Source: Phoenix dactylifera (taxonomy: Eukaryota > Streptophyta > Magnoliopsida > Arecales > Arecaceae). From it: DNA of 64,000 nt. Each line of letters opens with the position of its first letter. Positions within the stretch are counted from its first letter, which is position 1. The stretch is taken from positions 124,001-188,000 of the forward strand of contig NW_024068199.1 of assembly GCF_009389715.1 (NCBI RefSeq), read 5' to 3'. The notes beneath the pieces are model-generated. The model ran no database searches. It saw only the letters and a list, made by a program, of their open reading frames with translations, and was not told the DNA's origin. The position numbers and the translations under genes were made by a program. This document shows, one piece after another, positions 33,642 to 45,800 of this stretch.

Positions 33642-35762
33642 GAGCTGATACTTCTTTCTGAAAAATAACCCTAATTCAGAAAACGAAAGATAAAGCAATC
33701 AGTCATGCTCGAAGAAATTCATGAACTCGACAAGCTTTAACATTTAAGGTTTCATGATTTCTATTTTATTTGTTATACTTTATGTATTTTCAAATAATTT
33801 CAATTACGAATGTTAGCAAGGTCAATAATGGGTTGCTGATACAAATAAAACTTGATACCATTAACGTTAATTCCCAGTACGTTCAGGGATTTGTCAATAT
33901 TAAGAAAGGCAAATTTGCCTCATTAGGAGTTATTTTTTTAGATTACCAGCAAAAATTCATACTTTTGTTATAGATTACGCTAAGAAATCTCAGTTACTAA
34001 GATTTTGTTGTACAGTAGTTTAGGGATCTTCAGTGACACAACCATAACTTTCGGGGGGCTCCAACTTCTGAGTTTGTTATGAAGTGAAATTTTAATAGAG
34101 CTGTTTGGGGTGTGGATGCTCGATGACTTAGCTGGTAAACTAATTCAAAATAGTTACTAGTATTGTGGGCGGAAAAATCCATGTAAAGTTTGGCTCGAGA
34201 TCTTTGGATTTATTTCTCCAGGGGTGTTCGTAGTTACTACTTAGTAGTCATGGACTGGTACTCATATACGTTAAGCACGTAATATTGTGGGAAGGGAAGA
34301 AGAGGGCCGAGAGGAAGGAGAAACAATCGTACGTTGTTGGTTATGGGACTGAGGAAGCCGTTGATTACGACGGAGGCCGCGGAGGAGACGGCAACACCGA
34401 ACCCAAGTGCACGGAATCCTGACAAACATAAGCAATAAATCAATACTGGTTGATTGAACGAAAAAAGGAAAGAAAAAGATGCCAAAATAGTACAGGAGTA
34501 AATGAAACGAAGAAATATAGAAGAGAAGAAGACCTTGGTAGGTCTCTTCTAGATAGATGACCCCATCTTTGTCCCGGTCAAGAACGATACGTGCTTCTGA
34601 AGCGCAGTCAGGTTAGTTTTGTTGTTATCCCACTGCCCTTTAACTCCTCCTGCATACCAGGCCTTAGTTGTTAAAGGACACACTAAATCGTTTCGGCCAG
34701 ATGTTAATATAAAGCTTTATCTGAGCAACTTATGCAAACTATAAGCAAAATTGCACAAGTTTTATTGTCACTTGTCAGTCATCCAAAACTGATGAGTTTA
34801 AAAAAAAAATTATGGCAGCGTTAAGCCTAATATTTTCTGAAGGAGAAGGAAGGAATAACATCCAGAAGCTATATCATGGAGAAAATGATCATGATAGAAA
34901 GCAAATGTGAACCAAAACAAAAAGGAGCACTGAGTCCCACATAGCATGCAAGATTCCGTTTCCATTGGTGTAGGGCCATAAGGTACATGATTTGCACTAT
35001 AAAATGCTATGTAGTGGTTGATGGCCGCCATCACAAGATATTATTATTGATAGCTGTCCACTCCAACACTATATAGCATTAATGCAAACAGTCTATGTGC
35101 CGGAATTGTTTCAGCTAGGCGTACATTAACAAACAACGCACAGCTTCCCTTTTTTTTCTTTTTGGCTTTGAACACAGCTTCCTTGAAAAACAAACAGAAA
35201 AAAGGCAAAACGAAACAAAAAGTTGGCCCCAGCGCAGCTGTCGTGACAAAAGCTAAGCGAGTTGGCCGTGAGCATCCGGATAACAACATGTTAGAAAAAT
35301 GGATGTCGAAATCTGCGTCGCCTACATCCATTTACAGCTCGCCGGAAATCACCGGCGCCATGGGGGTTACAGATCGCTCGCCTGAAAGACTGTCATCGTC
35401 GGAGAAAGGAAGAGAACAACAGTAAAAGAAGAAAAAAAAGAAAAGAAATAACTGACCAATTAACCAGAACAATCGGTTGATCGGTGGCCTTCGGATAGAG
35501 TCTAAATGGATCTCTAAGCCTCTAAAAGCCACAAAATCGGCAAGGAAAGGCATCTTGGCTGCTGAGCCCCCATGAAATCTTATTGATTATTTTGGTTGGA
35601 TGGATGATGGAGGAGGTTGGAAGTATACCTGGGAAGACGATAAGGAGGAGCAAGAGAAGGTAGGAGGCGCAGGATAATTTGGTCATCTTCACTAACGACA
35701 GCAAATAAGATCACCGCAAGTATCTTCTTTGCCGGATGGTTGAAGTAGCTTCCGCAGCTACA

Positions 35763-35770
35763 TATTTATA
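35763..35770 (-). promoter_or_regulatory. TATA box of caleosin copy A
   Basis: TATAAATA on the minus strand, 77 bases upstream of the start codon. The same box sits at the same distance in copies B and C, which supports it. Confidence 0.7.
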
Positions 35771-35930
35771 TATATACACAAAGATATGGGGAGAAAATGA
35801 CATTTGTGGCTTCCCCTATTTGCAAAGACTTCGCGTCCTTAGTTACATCCCGTAAATGCTTTTCTAGTCAACATTTCCGGCGTCGCATGCAAACGAAACT
35901 AGAAATTAGCAACGATTTAGTAGAAACGCT

Positions 35931-36070
35931 TAGGGCTCATTTGGTTTGCCGAAAAATGAGAGAGAAAAGTGTGGTCAACAGTAAATAATGAGATAGCCAC
36001 TTGTTTAGTTAGAGTTTTTAATGGAGAGAGATGAAAAAGTTGTATTCCCATGAGAATACGATTCTCACAT
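35931..36070. mobile_element. Left-half copy of the GGGCTCATTTGGTT MITE
   Basis: GGGCTCATTTGGTTTGCCG begins at about 35934. It is followed by purine-rich text, AGTGTGGTC and a CCCATGAGAATACGATTCTCAC-like stretch, also found in the element at 16224-16709. The right end is missing. It lies about 250 bp upstream of the caleosin A start codon. Confidence 0.6.
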
Positions 36071-36499
36071 TAGGCGACTCTAGGTGCTTTTCCAATGAAA
36101 TTCGAAGGTTGGGCCTATACCATCACCAAAATCATAAAATTATAGACTAAGTTAGACTTATATTTATAAATACCGACAAAAAATCTAACAACTTGTAATC
36201 ATATAATTTTGTTGGTTCTACTGGCCAATCTATAAATTTGATAAAATTTTGAGCTTCATCGTCCAAATAGTTTTTATTTATTTATTTATTTATTTATTTT
36301 AGCATGAATATAAAAAACAAATATTTTTATTGATAATAAAAATAAATTAAAAAATAAAAATACGATGGATTTTGTGCATGGTAGGAAATGAAAGCACAAA
36401 GTAGGATAATTGATGGAAAAAAACATATCATGTCGAAAATCTGTTAATGAATATTATTATTTACTTGGTTGTTTAAGAAATAGCTTTCTGTATGCAAAG

Positions 36500-37480
36500 T
36501 AAATGAAATAAGTTATGGATGTTAGCCGGTGGCGTAGAGATTTATCCGTAGACTTGCACAAAACATAGGCTATAGCTTTTCATCAAGTTATCAGCTGTTA
36601 AAATCTTATTTCAAATAGCTTGCCAGCAAAAATCTTGATCTCTTCGGCAGCACAAGATTTTGCAAATCCTTACAATCCTTAGAACAGCAATACCTCCAAA
36701 ATTAAGAACCGATAAATTGTTTGATGGTGTAATTGTTAGATTTCCAAACTAACATATCATAATTCTAAGTGAAATACATTGGATCCCCATACCCCTTAGC
36801 AAGCTGAATGTCCAGACTCCTTTGAAATCATCTTCCAAGAATTGGAGCAAATATTAAAAAAAAAAATCAATCTTCCAAGAACTGGAACTAATATTCCAGA
36901 CTTGGGATGCAAAAGCTGAACTATCGGAGGCCAAAAGGTAGAGCTGTGGATAGTAATCTCCAAGGGTTAACTCATTATCCATATATCTTCCCAAAAGCCG
37001 ATTTGGTTGCAGCAACTCCGAATATAAAAGATATCAAAGTTGAATGCCAGGGAAATCTTCATTAACCCTTCCAAAAAGAAGATAGCTTAGAGGTCGTGCA
37101 ATGAGCTTTAGAGGTAACCTTCTTCTGAAATAGAGAAACCAATTGAGTTGTTGTCAATAAGCTTGTTCACTATTAACAATCTCCAAGGCAGTTTGCCCAA
37201 TAAAGCCCAGTTAAACTGTTGAGAGTTCAATAAACCACTACTTGCTGCTTTGTTTTGCTAACTAGACAGAAGCCGCCACTAATAGAAGCCTGACCTCCAC
37301 AAGAAAGCGCTTCTAATCCTATCAATTCTCTGAATGACCCATCTTGGAGCTAAGAGAAGGAAAAGCAGTAAAGAGGGGGCAGTGAGTACAGAATCAAGAA
37401 GGGTAAGACATCTCCCAGAAGAGCAATATCTTCTCTTCCAACCAGATAATCTATCCCCCAATTTCTCATTAATAGTCAAC
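36500..37480 (-). mobile_element. LINE fragment: end of reverse transcriptase and zf-RVT region
   Basis: The minus-strand frame 37479-37279 reads KLGDRLSGWKRRYCSSGRC, then LTLLDSVLTA and PRWVIQRIDRIRSAFLWRSG, the conserved end of the plant LINE reverse transcriptase domain. Downstream, in broken frames, WALLGKLPWRLL and similar pieces match the zf-RVT region. There are frequent stops. The element is a dead fragment without visible target duplication. Confidence 0.85.
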
Positions 37481-38296
37481 CAACCACTCTACCTTTTTTT
37501 TTTGGTAGAGGAAGGGTGAAAGAGAGAGAAGCTCCTCACAGGGAGAGAGAAAGACCGTTCACCACAGAGGTCCCAGTTATCTCCCCCACCATTTTCGCCA
37601 TGAACAACAAGCTCCATCCCCCTATCAATGCCAAGCAAACCCAGATTGAACGACCCTTACCCACCCCGCCTTCCCATGCCCAAATCTGTACCCCGTTCCC
37701 ACCCACATCATCAAACCACCGCGACCGACTAAAAGAAGGTATCGACTGTAGTATCTCTGCATCCTCCACATCAAAACGTCAGACTTCCAGCAATGGCCTA
37801 ACGCGAACCACATTCCAAAGAAGTGTCTTGCTATTACCCGTTTTAGCGCAAAAAAAAAAAAAAAAGAAAAAGTGTCTCGGTACCGACGACTGAAGTGGAG
37901 GTCAATCCGTTCGATTGAAAAAGAGTAGGTATGACAAGCAAATCATACGACGAGATGCTCAGTACGGATGCCCCAGTCCCTCATATCCTGCACAAATAAT
38001 GGCATAGAGAAAAGACCCTATCACATCTCACCATGCCTGCCCACCCCTTTCCAATCTCTTTAGAAGTGGCTCCTGCTTTCGCTACGGAAGCCTCGATCAC
38101 CTCAAAACAGCTTGCCGAAGCCCCATCCATTGCGATAGGTGCTACAAAATTTGGCCACTCCAACGTGGGTGCAAATCCATCCTCTCTAACATTTCGAAAC
38201 CTTAAGGCAAATCCTAAAAAATGTACAACCACAATGGTTACTACCCATCACAGATCTCAAATCAAGCTCCTACTCCCAAGGTCTTCCTCTCCTTCA
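37481..38296. other. Unassigned sequence between LINE and Gypsy-type element
   Basis: The open frames 37516-37893 (plus) and 38033-38299 (plus) are rich in Pro, Ser and Thr and have minus-strand counterparts. They may be an upstream LINE ORF remnant, but I cannot show it. Confidence 0.3.
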
Positions 38297-38605
38297 TGAT
38301 GCAGAAGCATGAGCCCAAGTCTGAAACGTACGTAGAGATTGAGTCCTCTCCTTGATTGAGCACTAAATTACATTGAGTACACAAAGTTCCAGCACCTAAT
38401 TTTATTAAGTTTTAGTGTTCCAACGTCTAATTCAATTGAGTCCTTAGGCATTGAAAAAGTCCTAGTTTATTTAGAGTCTATGAGTCCTAATTTATTTGGA
38501 GTCTTTGTAATTAGTCCATATGTCATGTGAAAGAGTCCTAGCTGATTTGGACTCTTAGTCATGTGTCAATTATAGAGTCCAAGTTAAGATATGTTGGGCA
38601 ATTGC
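38297..38605 (+). repeat. Truncated LTR (left) of a Gypsy-type element
   Basis: TGATGCAGAAGCATGAGCCC begins a block that matches 39917-40215 over about 290 bp (TTTAGTGTTCCAACG, CTAATTTATTTGGAGTC, CTGATTTGGACTCTTAGTC). It then breaks off near 38600 and passes straight into gag sequence, so the second half of the LTR and the primer site are deleted. The GAGTCC word recurs many times in both copies. Confidence 0.72.
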
Positions 38606-39916
38606 CAATCAACTTACTATTATGGCACAAAAGATGGATGCAGTGGAGACAAAACTTCAGCATCGCCCTTAAGTTGGGCGAGGATCTCCGGAATGCAGCA
38701 ACAAAAGCACTTCTTTTTATCGAGGTAATTCTCCTTTTATGAGATCTAAAACTTCTACAATAGAAGTCCAAATATGGAGTGAGGAGTAGTAAGGACCAGC
38801 AAAAAAGAAAAGGGTCCTATCCCGCAAAGGGGAAGCCAATCTGATTGCAACAAGTACAGTAGCCGAGGGCACTTTGCTGATACTTATCCCACTAAAGATC
38901 AGTGATTTACATTGGTTTGTGAGGAAGAGGGGATCACCGCGACATCTAAAATTCTTCCTAACCCACTGAGGTTGAAGAAGAAAAAAAAGACAACGAAGAA
39001 GAAGCTGACGCGGTGGAACTAGCAAGTTCAGATATGCCCGTTTGCATGGTTTGCTGGATTCTTTCGGATTGCAAGCAAGGCGAGAAAGCTGGATCTGAAA
39101 TTTCAGAGGTGATCCCTTCTTCCCCACCATCACCTTTCCCAAGACCTTCTTCTCTATTGCTACCCTTCCTTCTTTCGCTCTACCAAAAGTGGTCCATGTC
39201 TATGTCGAGCACAACAACAAGGCCATGAACTTCATCATCGACAACGAGAGCAGGATGAGCATTGTCTCCTACAAGTTGCTGAACAAGATGACACTGAAAC
39301 CGGAGCCTCATCCCGAGCCATACCGACCACTTCAGATTGCTAAGTTCAAGCCCGAAAATTCAGCAATCCGAAGGGTTGTTGACTATGAGTCGAGAAGATC
39401 AGCCATGAAGATAAGGACATGTTCGCGTCGATTGCAAAAAAAGATGGTTCTGAAATTTCAGAAGTGTTGCCATCTGATTTCGAGGAGGATAATCTGATTT
39501 TTTGGAGAAGCCGAGAAAAGCACAGGCAATGGCTAGCTGATCCGCGTGCGGTGCCACGCCCAATGCCCGCACACAAGTCTGTAACCGAGCGCAGCAGCCG
39601 CAGCGGCCGTGCGCAATGCAACCTCCCAACATTTGCCCGAATTCGCATCCCGTGTGCACTGGACCCACATCCCGTGCGCACCAGACTTGTGTCCACCAGG
39701 ATTAGGACTTCTCCGGCATGCATCAGCTCATGTCAGTGTGCCGCATCAGCAACAGTTCAACCAGTACTTCATCAGCCGAGTCCATCCGAACCAAGACTCT
39801 TCCGGCACACACCAGCCCGCACCCGAGTGTGCACTAGATGCCGGATCCCATCCGAGCCAGGATTCATCAAATCAACTCTAACTCGACAGAGTCGAGTTCT
39901 TCTCAGCAGTAGAAAT
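38606..39916 (+). mobile_element. Gypsy-type internal region: gag zinc knuckle and protease remnants
   Basis: Broken plus-strand frames read CNKYSSRGHFADTYPTKDQ (about 38844-38900). This is a zinc knuckle in which the second and last Cys are Tyr, so it cannot bind zinc. FIIDNESRMSIVSYKLLNKM (39234-39293) is a retropepsin-like domain with D-N-E where D-x-G is needed. From 39500 to 39900 Pro/Ser/His-rich repeats follow. No RT or integrase is present. This is a non-autonomous or strongly deleted element. Confidence 0.65.
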
Positions 39917-40968
39917 TGATGCAAGAGCATGAGCCCAATCCTAGGGCATGCATGAAGATTGAATCTCCTCCTTAGGTGAGCACCAAATTACATTGGGTCC
40001 ACAAAATTTCAGCACCTAATTACATTGAGTTTTAGTGTTCCAACGCCTAATTCAATTGAGTCCTCAGGCGTTGAAGAAATTCTAGTTTATTTGGAATCCA
40101 TGAGTCCTAATTTATTTGGAGTCTTTATAATGAGTCCATGTGTCGTGTAAAAGAGTCCTAGCTGATTTGGACTCTTAGTCATATGTCAATTAAAGAGTCC
40201 AAGTTGATCAGGAGTCTTGAATTATGGAGTTTGAGTCCATTTGTTGGGGCATGTCAAATTTCATTTGAGTCCAAGTGTCCAACGCCCAAAAGTCACATTG
40301 AGTCCTCTTGATTGGGTGTGTAGACTCAATTAGAGTTGTGTCCCAACGCCATGAAACCACATTGAGTCCATGGCATTGAGGAGTTCTTGATTGATTAGGA
40401 GTTGTCTATTTAGTCCATGTAGCATTTGAAAAAGAGTCCTAGTTGATTTGAACTCTCTTCCATGTGCCATGAGGAGTCCTAGTTATTTAAGAGTCTTAGT
40501 TGGTTTAGTTGATTTCTTTAGTTGTCGTTAGTTTATTTCGTTAAATGATTGATTTAATTTAAAAATGTCCATGTTTAGTTAGAATTCTAAAATTTTGGTT
40601 GTAAAAGTTCGTATTTTTCCAACCTCTTACTCTATATAAAGGGGAGGTTGAAGAATAAAATTCAGAGATAGATTGATTTGAGTTTGGAAAAAAAAATTGA
40701 GAGTGATTCTCTTTTTTTTTTAGAGTGCGACGCTTTATCCTCTTTTCTTGGTGAGACGCCAAACTTTGGAAGAAGTTGGTGAAGGTGAGACTCCTAATTG
40801 AACCCAAGTGAACCCCAACTAGCCTTCATCTCATCATCTTCTTGCACCATCCGCAAAGAAAACCCTAGATACCCTAGCCACCATTGAAAAAAAAAGAGAG
40901 AAAGAAATCAGCTGCCATCATTCCTAAATTTCAGCAACCATCCCACCCCCATCTGCATCAATTGGTAC
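39917..40968 (+). repeat. Full-length LTR of the Gypsy-type element (about 1.05 kb)
   Basis: It begins TGATGCAAGAGCATGAG. A TATATAAAGG box lies at about 40632-40641. It ends near 40968, just before TTGGTACCAGAGCATCC (40969-40985), a primer-site variant for initiator-Met tRNA. A second primer-like word, TGGTATCAAAGC, lies at 41117-41128. An LTR followed by a fresh primer site, after an internal region, suggests a tandem arrangement (LTR-internal-LTR-internal). Confidence 0.65.
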
Positions 40969-40985
40969 CAGAGCATCCCTTTCTC

Positions 40986-42570
40986 ATCTCATCACATTTC
41001 AGCATACCTTTTCCTTTCAATTCACAGCCACCATCAAGAGAAAAAAATATTGCCATGCCCACCATCCCCATAGTCATCTTTTTCGTTCCCACACCCGTCC
41101 GCATGTGCCATCAAGTGGTATCAAAGCCCGTCCGCTGCGTTCGCTCTGCATCACTTCATGGACGAAATGGTTGGAATCTCTAGCTACTTGATCCAAGCCA
41201 CTCATGTGAAGTCCTTTGGAAGACCAATTAAAACTAACGATGTTTCAATTATCCTTGCTCACAAAGCCCATAAGATCAGATCTTGCCCATAAGATCGGAG
41301 CCAGCTTTCTTCTCATGAATTTGTCGTCTCTTGTTCGAAAAACCAAACTATCCAAGGCATCATGGTGGAGGGTCACGTTAAGGGAGATGGTTTTAGCCTT
41401 GTCACCAACCATCGAAATCAGTTTCGGGATAGTGTACCTCATAATCTGAAGTTCAAAACCTTCGCAACACTCAAGAGCTTACCTATGATCCGTGGACGGC
41501 TAATACATTGGCTACAATTATCTCCAAATTTGGCTCACCCCATTGAGCCAATCAATCTTGCCTCAGATGGGACAATCTAACTAGGTTCAACATAGTCTTC
41601 TTTTGCAAAGAGATGGAGAACATTTCCGAAACTGTCTAGGTAACGATAGGGCCATACTCTTATTCGGTCTCTATCTTGATCAACTATGTTTCCTATCAGA
41701 AACCTAGGTTCGACAACATAAGGACAGACTCTAAATAGGCCGTATTGGGCTGAAGTCGGTAGCCCCAACCTTCTTTAGCTCGTGGCCTTTAAGGAGAAGA
41801 AAGAACAGAGAATCATGGTCCTCTGCTCCATCTTCCTTGGAGCGATGAGACCGTAGAGTCGTGGCCGACTCTAAAGGCAGTTGAACTCTTCGACTACACG
41901 GAAGTTAGAATGGCCTCCGGTCATCTCGTAGAGCCTTTCCGCCTGCAATCCTCGTGGGTGGTGCAACCACCCTTAGGATTATCCATTCGGAAGTTATAAA
42001 GATGATGATGATGGTGATAATGCTATTGACCACTGATAGCCCTGAGCTTGACCTTTTTTTGGAGTTTTAGATATGATGTATACATTTATATTTTGGAGTT
42101 TTTGGAGTTATCATGGACATTTAATTATGTGTGACATTATGTATACATTTTCATATACGATATAAGTTTTGTTATGTGAGTTTTGTTATATATGTTTTAT
42201 TATTATAGAGGCTATACATAGTTATGTTATCATCGACATTTAATTTTGTATATATACAAGTATTGTACACTTTTTATTAATTTAATATATATTATATATA
42301 TACAACTTAGTGATGTTTTAAATCATCACAAAATTTGAGAAGAGTGATGCTTTAAAGCATCGTTACAATGCCATCATTTGCGATGGTAAGAAGTGTCGTC
42401 AGTTAGCGATGCCATCGTGGTTCAATGGAACTAAGAAGCATTGTTAGTTAGTGACATTTTTAAAAAGCATCATTAGTTTCAACAAAAAAAATGCGACATG
42501 GCCAGCAAGCATGGAAAATTTCTATTTCGATGCTTGTGTAGTTGATGTTTCTTCAACGTTTTCCATAGTG
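40986..42570. mobile_element. Degenerate retroelement internal sequence, then CACTA-like end
   Basis: No recognisable protein occurs in 40986-42050. From about 42300 the sequence has repeated GATGC(T/C)TTAAAGCATC and GCGATG(G/C) words, and it ends TTTTCCATAGTG at about 42560-42571. Read in reverse that is CACTATGGAAAA, the form of a CACTA transposon end. The other end is not found nearby. Confidence 0.45.
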
Positions 42571-42634
42571 TTAGGGGCCTAGCTAACTACACTTATAAGC
42601 ATCGACAATGTCCTTTAAAAGTGCCAGCTTTTAT

Positions 42635-43126
42635 GAATCGTTTTTTGGCCTACACCCGTTATCTCAAGTTTTGGATCGAACTAATCCATTGACACAAATC
42701 GTTCATGGGCGAAAATTGAGTTATTTGGGTCCTGGAGGATTGACGGGGCGAACTGCTAGTTTTCGGATACGAGATATCCATCCTAGCCACTATGGACGTA
42801 TTTGCCCAATTGACACGTCCGAAGGAATCAATGTTGGACTTATTGGATCCTTAGCTATTCATGTGAGGATTGGTCATTGGGGATCTATAGAGAGTCCGTT
42901 TTATGAAATATCTCAGAGATCAAAAGAGGCACAGGTGGTTTATTTATCACCAAATAGAGATGAATATTATATGGTAGCGGCGGGAAATTCTTTGGCCCTG
43001 AATCGGGGTATTCAGGAAGAACAGGTTGTTCCAGCTCGATATCGTCAAGAATTCCTTACTATTGCATGGGAAAAGATTCATTTTAGAAGCTTTTTTCCCT
43101 TCCAATATTTTTCTATTGGAGCTTCT
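42635..43126 (+). pseudogene. rpoB: Plastid rpoB fragment inserted in the nuclear genome (NUPT)
   Basis: 164 codons match the middle of the plastid RNA polymerase beta subunit: [19 protein letters not shown], then [57 protein letters not shown] and ending YFSIGAS. The chloroplast protein is about 1070 residues, so this is a piece without start or stop. The frame is still open, which suggests a fairly recent transfer. After codon 43126 the match ends abruptly and the frame runs on to 43285 in unrelated sequence. It has no plant nuclear promoter context and is not expected to work. Confidence 0.93.
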
Positions 43127-43430
43127 CCCGAAATCCCTATGCTTAGAAGACACGAAAGATCAATCTTTGGCGCCAACTGCTCTCTTCGTTATAGGAAATA
43201 TGATAAAGGAGAGCCGGTAGAACTCGGAAATACTGAAAGGCGAAGGGGGAAAGCGGAGAAGGAGAAGACGGGAGTATCGACATAAGGAGCAGGTGGAGAG
43301 GCATCGGTTTTTGGTACCGGCATGCAAAGGTTGGAATCCTTTTACTCCAGATTATGAACACCCGATGGATTTGTCAAGAACGAGCTGACAACTACAGGGG
43401 AAGCGGCTCGGGCTAGGAGATAGTTTACTT
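43127..43430 (+). other. Non-rpoB sequence fused to the plastid fragment
   Basis: The open frame continues for 53 codons (basic, [18 protein letters not shown]). I do not recognise it. Its base composition and lack of AT-rich nuclear character resemble organelle DNA, so a mitochondrial source carrying an older plastid piece is possible. That is inference only. Confidence 0.35.
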
Positions 43431-44420
43431 TTTAGTAAGCATAAAAACTTAAGTATCAAAAAGATTGTTTATGAAATTCTAAAAATCATTGAAATATCAA
43501 GTGAATGGAGGGCAATATTCTCATATGTATTTACATAAACAAATAGAGGTGATATAGAATTCTGCTAATTATGAGGAATTTAAATGTATGATCCACTTTA
43601 TAATATTAAAGGAATGTATAATCAGACAAATATCAAGGAAAATGACAATAATATCAAAGAACCAATTTGGTTGTGTATCAAAAAGGTAAATAATGACTAT
43701 TATTTTCTTATTTAAGCTATTGATAGAAATCGTCTTGAAATAGCAATACCTTTTATGTACTTGGAGATGGTTCATGACAAAATATTGAAAAAACACTTGG
43801 CCAGTTTTTATAAAGGATGGATGTATGCAACAATGTATTTAGGTTCATGATGATATATTCTGGTGCTAAAATTTATGTAAATGAAATAGAATTGAATTTA
43901 TATGATTTTGTATAACTTAATCCATACCTTATTGTCTCAAACCAAAATTTTATCAAACAATCATAAAACATGATATCTTATGGCCTCAAGTCTGAACAAA
44001 CATAAATAAACATTAAAATGGAATGTATAATATTAAAGTAGGAAAGATATAGTGAAAAATAGAAATTAGGAGAGATAGCGTAAATGAATTTAAAAAGGAG
44101 CTGTAAAAGATACAAAATTAAAGGCCAAATGTCAAAAAATCAATTAAAATATTATGAGGATATAGAATAAAATCAATTACTATATTTGTGATGAAAAATT
44201 TAGGAGAAGAAAGAAAGGACCTAGAAAATATGGATGGAAGATATGAGACAACAAGAAATGACTCTATCGATGCCAAATCTTCAGGCTTAATCCCATCCCA
44301 ACTCGGTATAAGCCATAGCAGACAAAGAGATAGATGACAGGTAGAGAGAAAGAGAGAGAGAATTTGAATTATGCAACTGTAAGCATTACAAACAATTTAT
44401 TTGCATATGTATGCAATGTT
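43431..44420. other. 3' flank of caleosin copy B, duplicated at copy C
   Basis: No gene. Blocks such as AATGAAATAGAATTG (near 43880) and GTGAAAAATAGAAATTAGGAG (near 44053) recur at about 59955 and 60119 in the 3' flank of copy C, in the same order. The B/C duplication therefore covers at least 850 bp beyond the stop codon. Confidence 0.7.
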
Positions 44421-45709
44421 CTAGAACAGCATCTCACGCAAGAAGTTCACTGACTTGAATAAAATTCGCTCTTCAACTCTCACATTTACGCTTTCATTGA
44501 GAGCCTTTCGCTCTGCCTCCAATTTATAAAACAGGCTTCCATCATAGACAAGTCTTACAGTGTCCTTTTGAAGCATTCCATCTTTATCCTTAGCGAGAGA
44601 GAATAAAATTTCCCACTCTGTCCGACTAGCAACCCTGCAACAAATTTCAAAGTTAAATTAAATAAATTCTTAAGAAACAATTTTCCTATATGCTTAGCTT
44701 CCGCTATTGAAGAAACTCACCATCCTTGGGTGTTATTAGGTTGTTGATTCGCCTTAAGCATCTCTTTCAACTCGTCAGATGTCAATGCATTAGGATTAGT
44801 GTGTGCATGCTTCTGAAAATCTCCACAAATTTTTCAGGGACAAACCTTAAAATTGTATACACTATGTCAAGTCAACAATCTAAGATAAAGAAATTAATTA
44901 TCACTTTTCTAAAAGTTCTGGTAAAAGAGATAAAGAAACCTGACTTTTCTATTTGTGAAGGTGAGTCTTACAACAGAACATCATGCTATTAATTATATAC
45001 CACAACCAATGTAGTATAAATAAAGAGTTAAAATAATCTAGAATGAAATGATAAGAGATAATCCAATTAGCATGTTGTGCACTTGCTACTTAAGCTTTTA
45101 TCAGCCATATGATAGTGATTCATTCCAACATAATATGAAAACAGAAACAGGGATCTTTGTGAGTTAAAATGACACTGGAGAAATTAATTTGATGGTTACT
45201 TGATGCTAAATTTTAGTAATGATGTGATGGAGGCTTGGAAGTAATAATCTAAAGAAGGGTGACCAAAGATCTTTGAAGTAGTATAATCTTTACTAATATG
45301 CAGAAATATCCTATAACTATTGTCCTAATAATTCTATGTTACTAATCTTAACAACACAAGAAAGCTATGAAAGAACTCTACAAATAAATGATTTATATGG
45401 TCTACGCTATAGACAACATCATACTCAATGGAAAAGACATGGGTGTCTACAATTATTTGTCTTCCTTATGCAAAAGAATCGTGTTGGCCATTAATATATA
45501 TTCTCAGGAAGAGTGAGTAATTAATCAGGTACATTATTTAAAACAACTATCCTAGCTGAATATAAAGAAACACAAATGAGGCAGTGATGTATACAAAAAT
45601 CAACATATATAGAAAAAGTAAAACCAATCTAGCAAATGCTAATATTATCATAATAGAGTTGACATAATTTGGATGAGATCTACATAGGTTAAACCATTTC
45701 ACTACAGGA

Positions 45710-45800
45710 AAATAGTTACTTCGACCACTTAATTGCCGACACTAGGGAGAAGCGTCGGCAATTTGGCTGGCGCACCAAATTTGCCGCCAGATTTAGACTA
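45710..45800. repeat. CACTA transposon end in copy B intron
   Basis: CACTACAGGAAAATAG is a canonical CACTA start, followed by inverted GCCGACACT / GCGTCGGCAA words that form the subterminal region. The sequence that follows (to about 46690) may be its inside. Confidence 0.55.

Larger units (their letters stand above)
27593..35686 (-). pseudogene. Caleosin/peroxygenase copy A, frameshift in the EF-hand
   Basis: The six exons are 35686-35629, 34649-34534, 34418-34333, 33433-33339, 27992-27867 and 27734-27593, all with GT-AG borders. Caleosins are membrane-anchored, Ca2+-binding haem peroxygenases of lipid droplets or ER that act on fatty-acid hydroperoxides. The order is: hydrophobic N-terminus (MTKLSCASYLLLLLLIVFPG), LQKHVSF with the first haem His, EF-hand, membrane hairpin (FRALGFGVAVSSAASVV), a segment with the second His (GIHGSDTGAYDTEGR), and a C-terminal domain ending [11 protein letters not shown]. 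Exon 2 lacks one base next to codon TTC before the EF-hand, compared with copies B and C. The Ca2+ loop falls out of frame and reading meets TAG within about ten codons. All other exons are open. Intron 5 is swollen to 5.3 kb. Confidence 0.9.

Noticed and set aside
35162..35425. Possible extra exon in caleosin A intron 1, shared with B and C
   Set aside because: The matching stretch in B and C is not in one reading frame across the copies and has no consistent splice sites. It is conserved intron.
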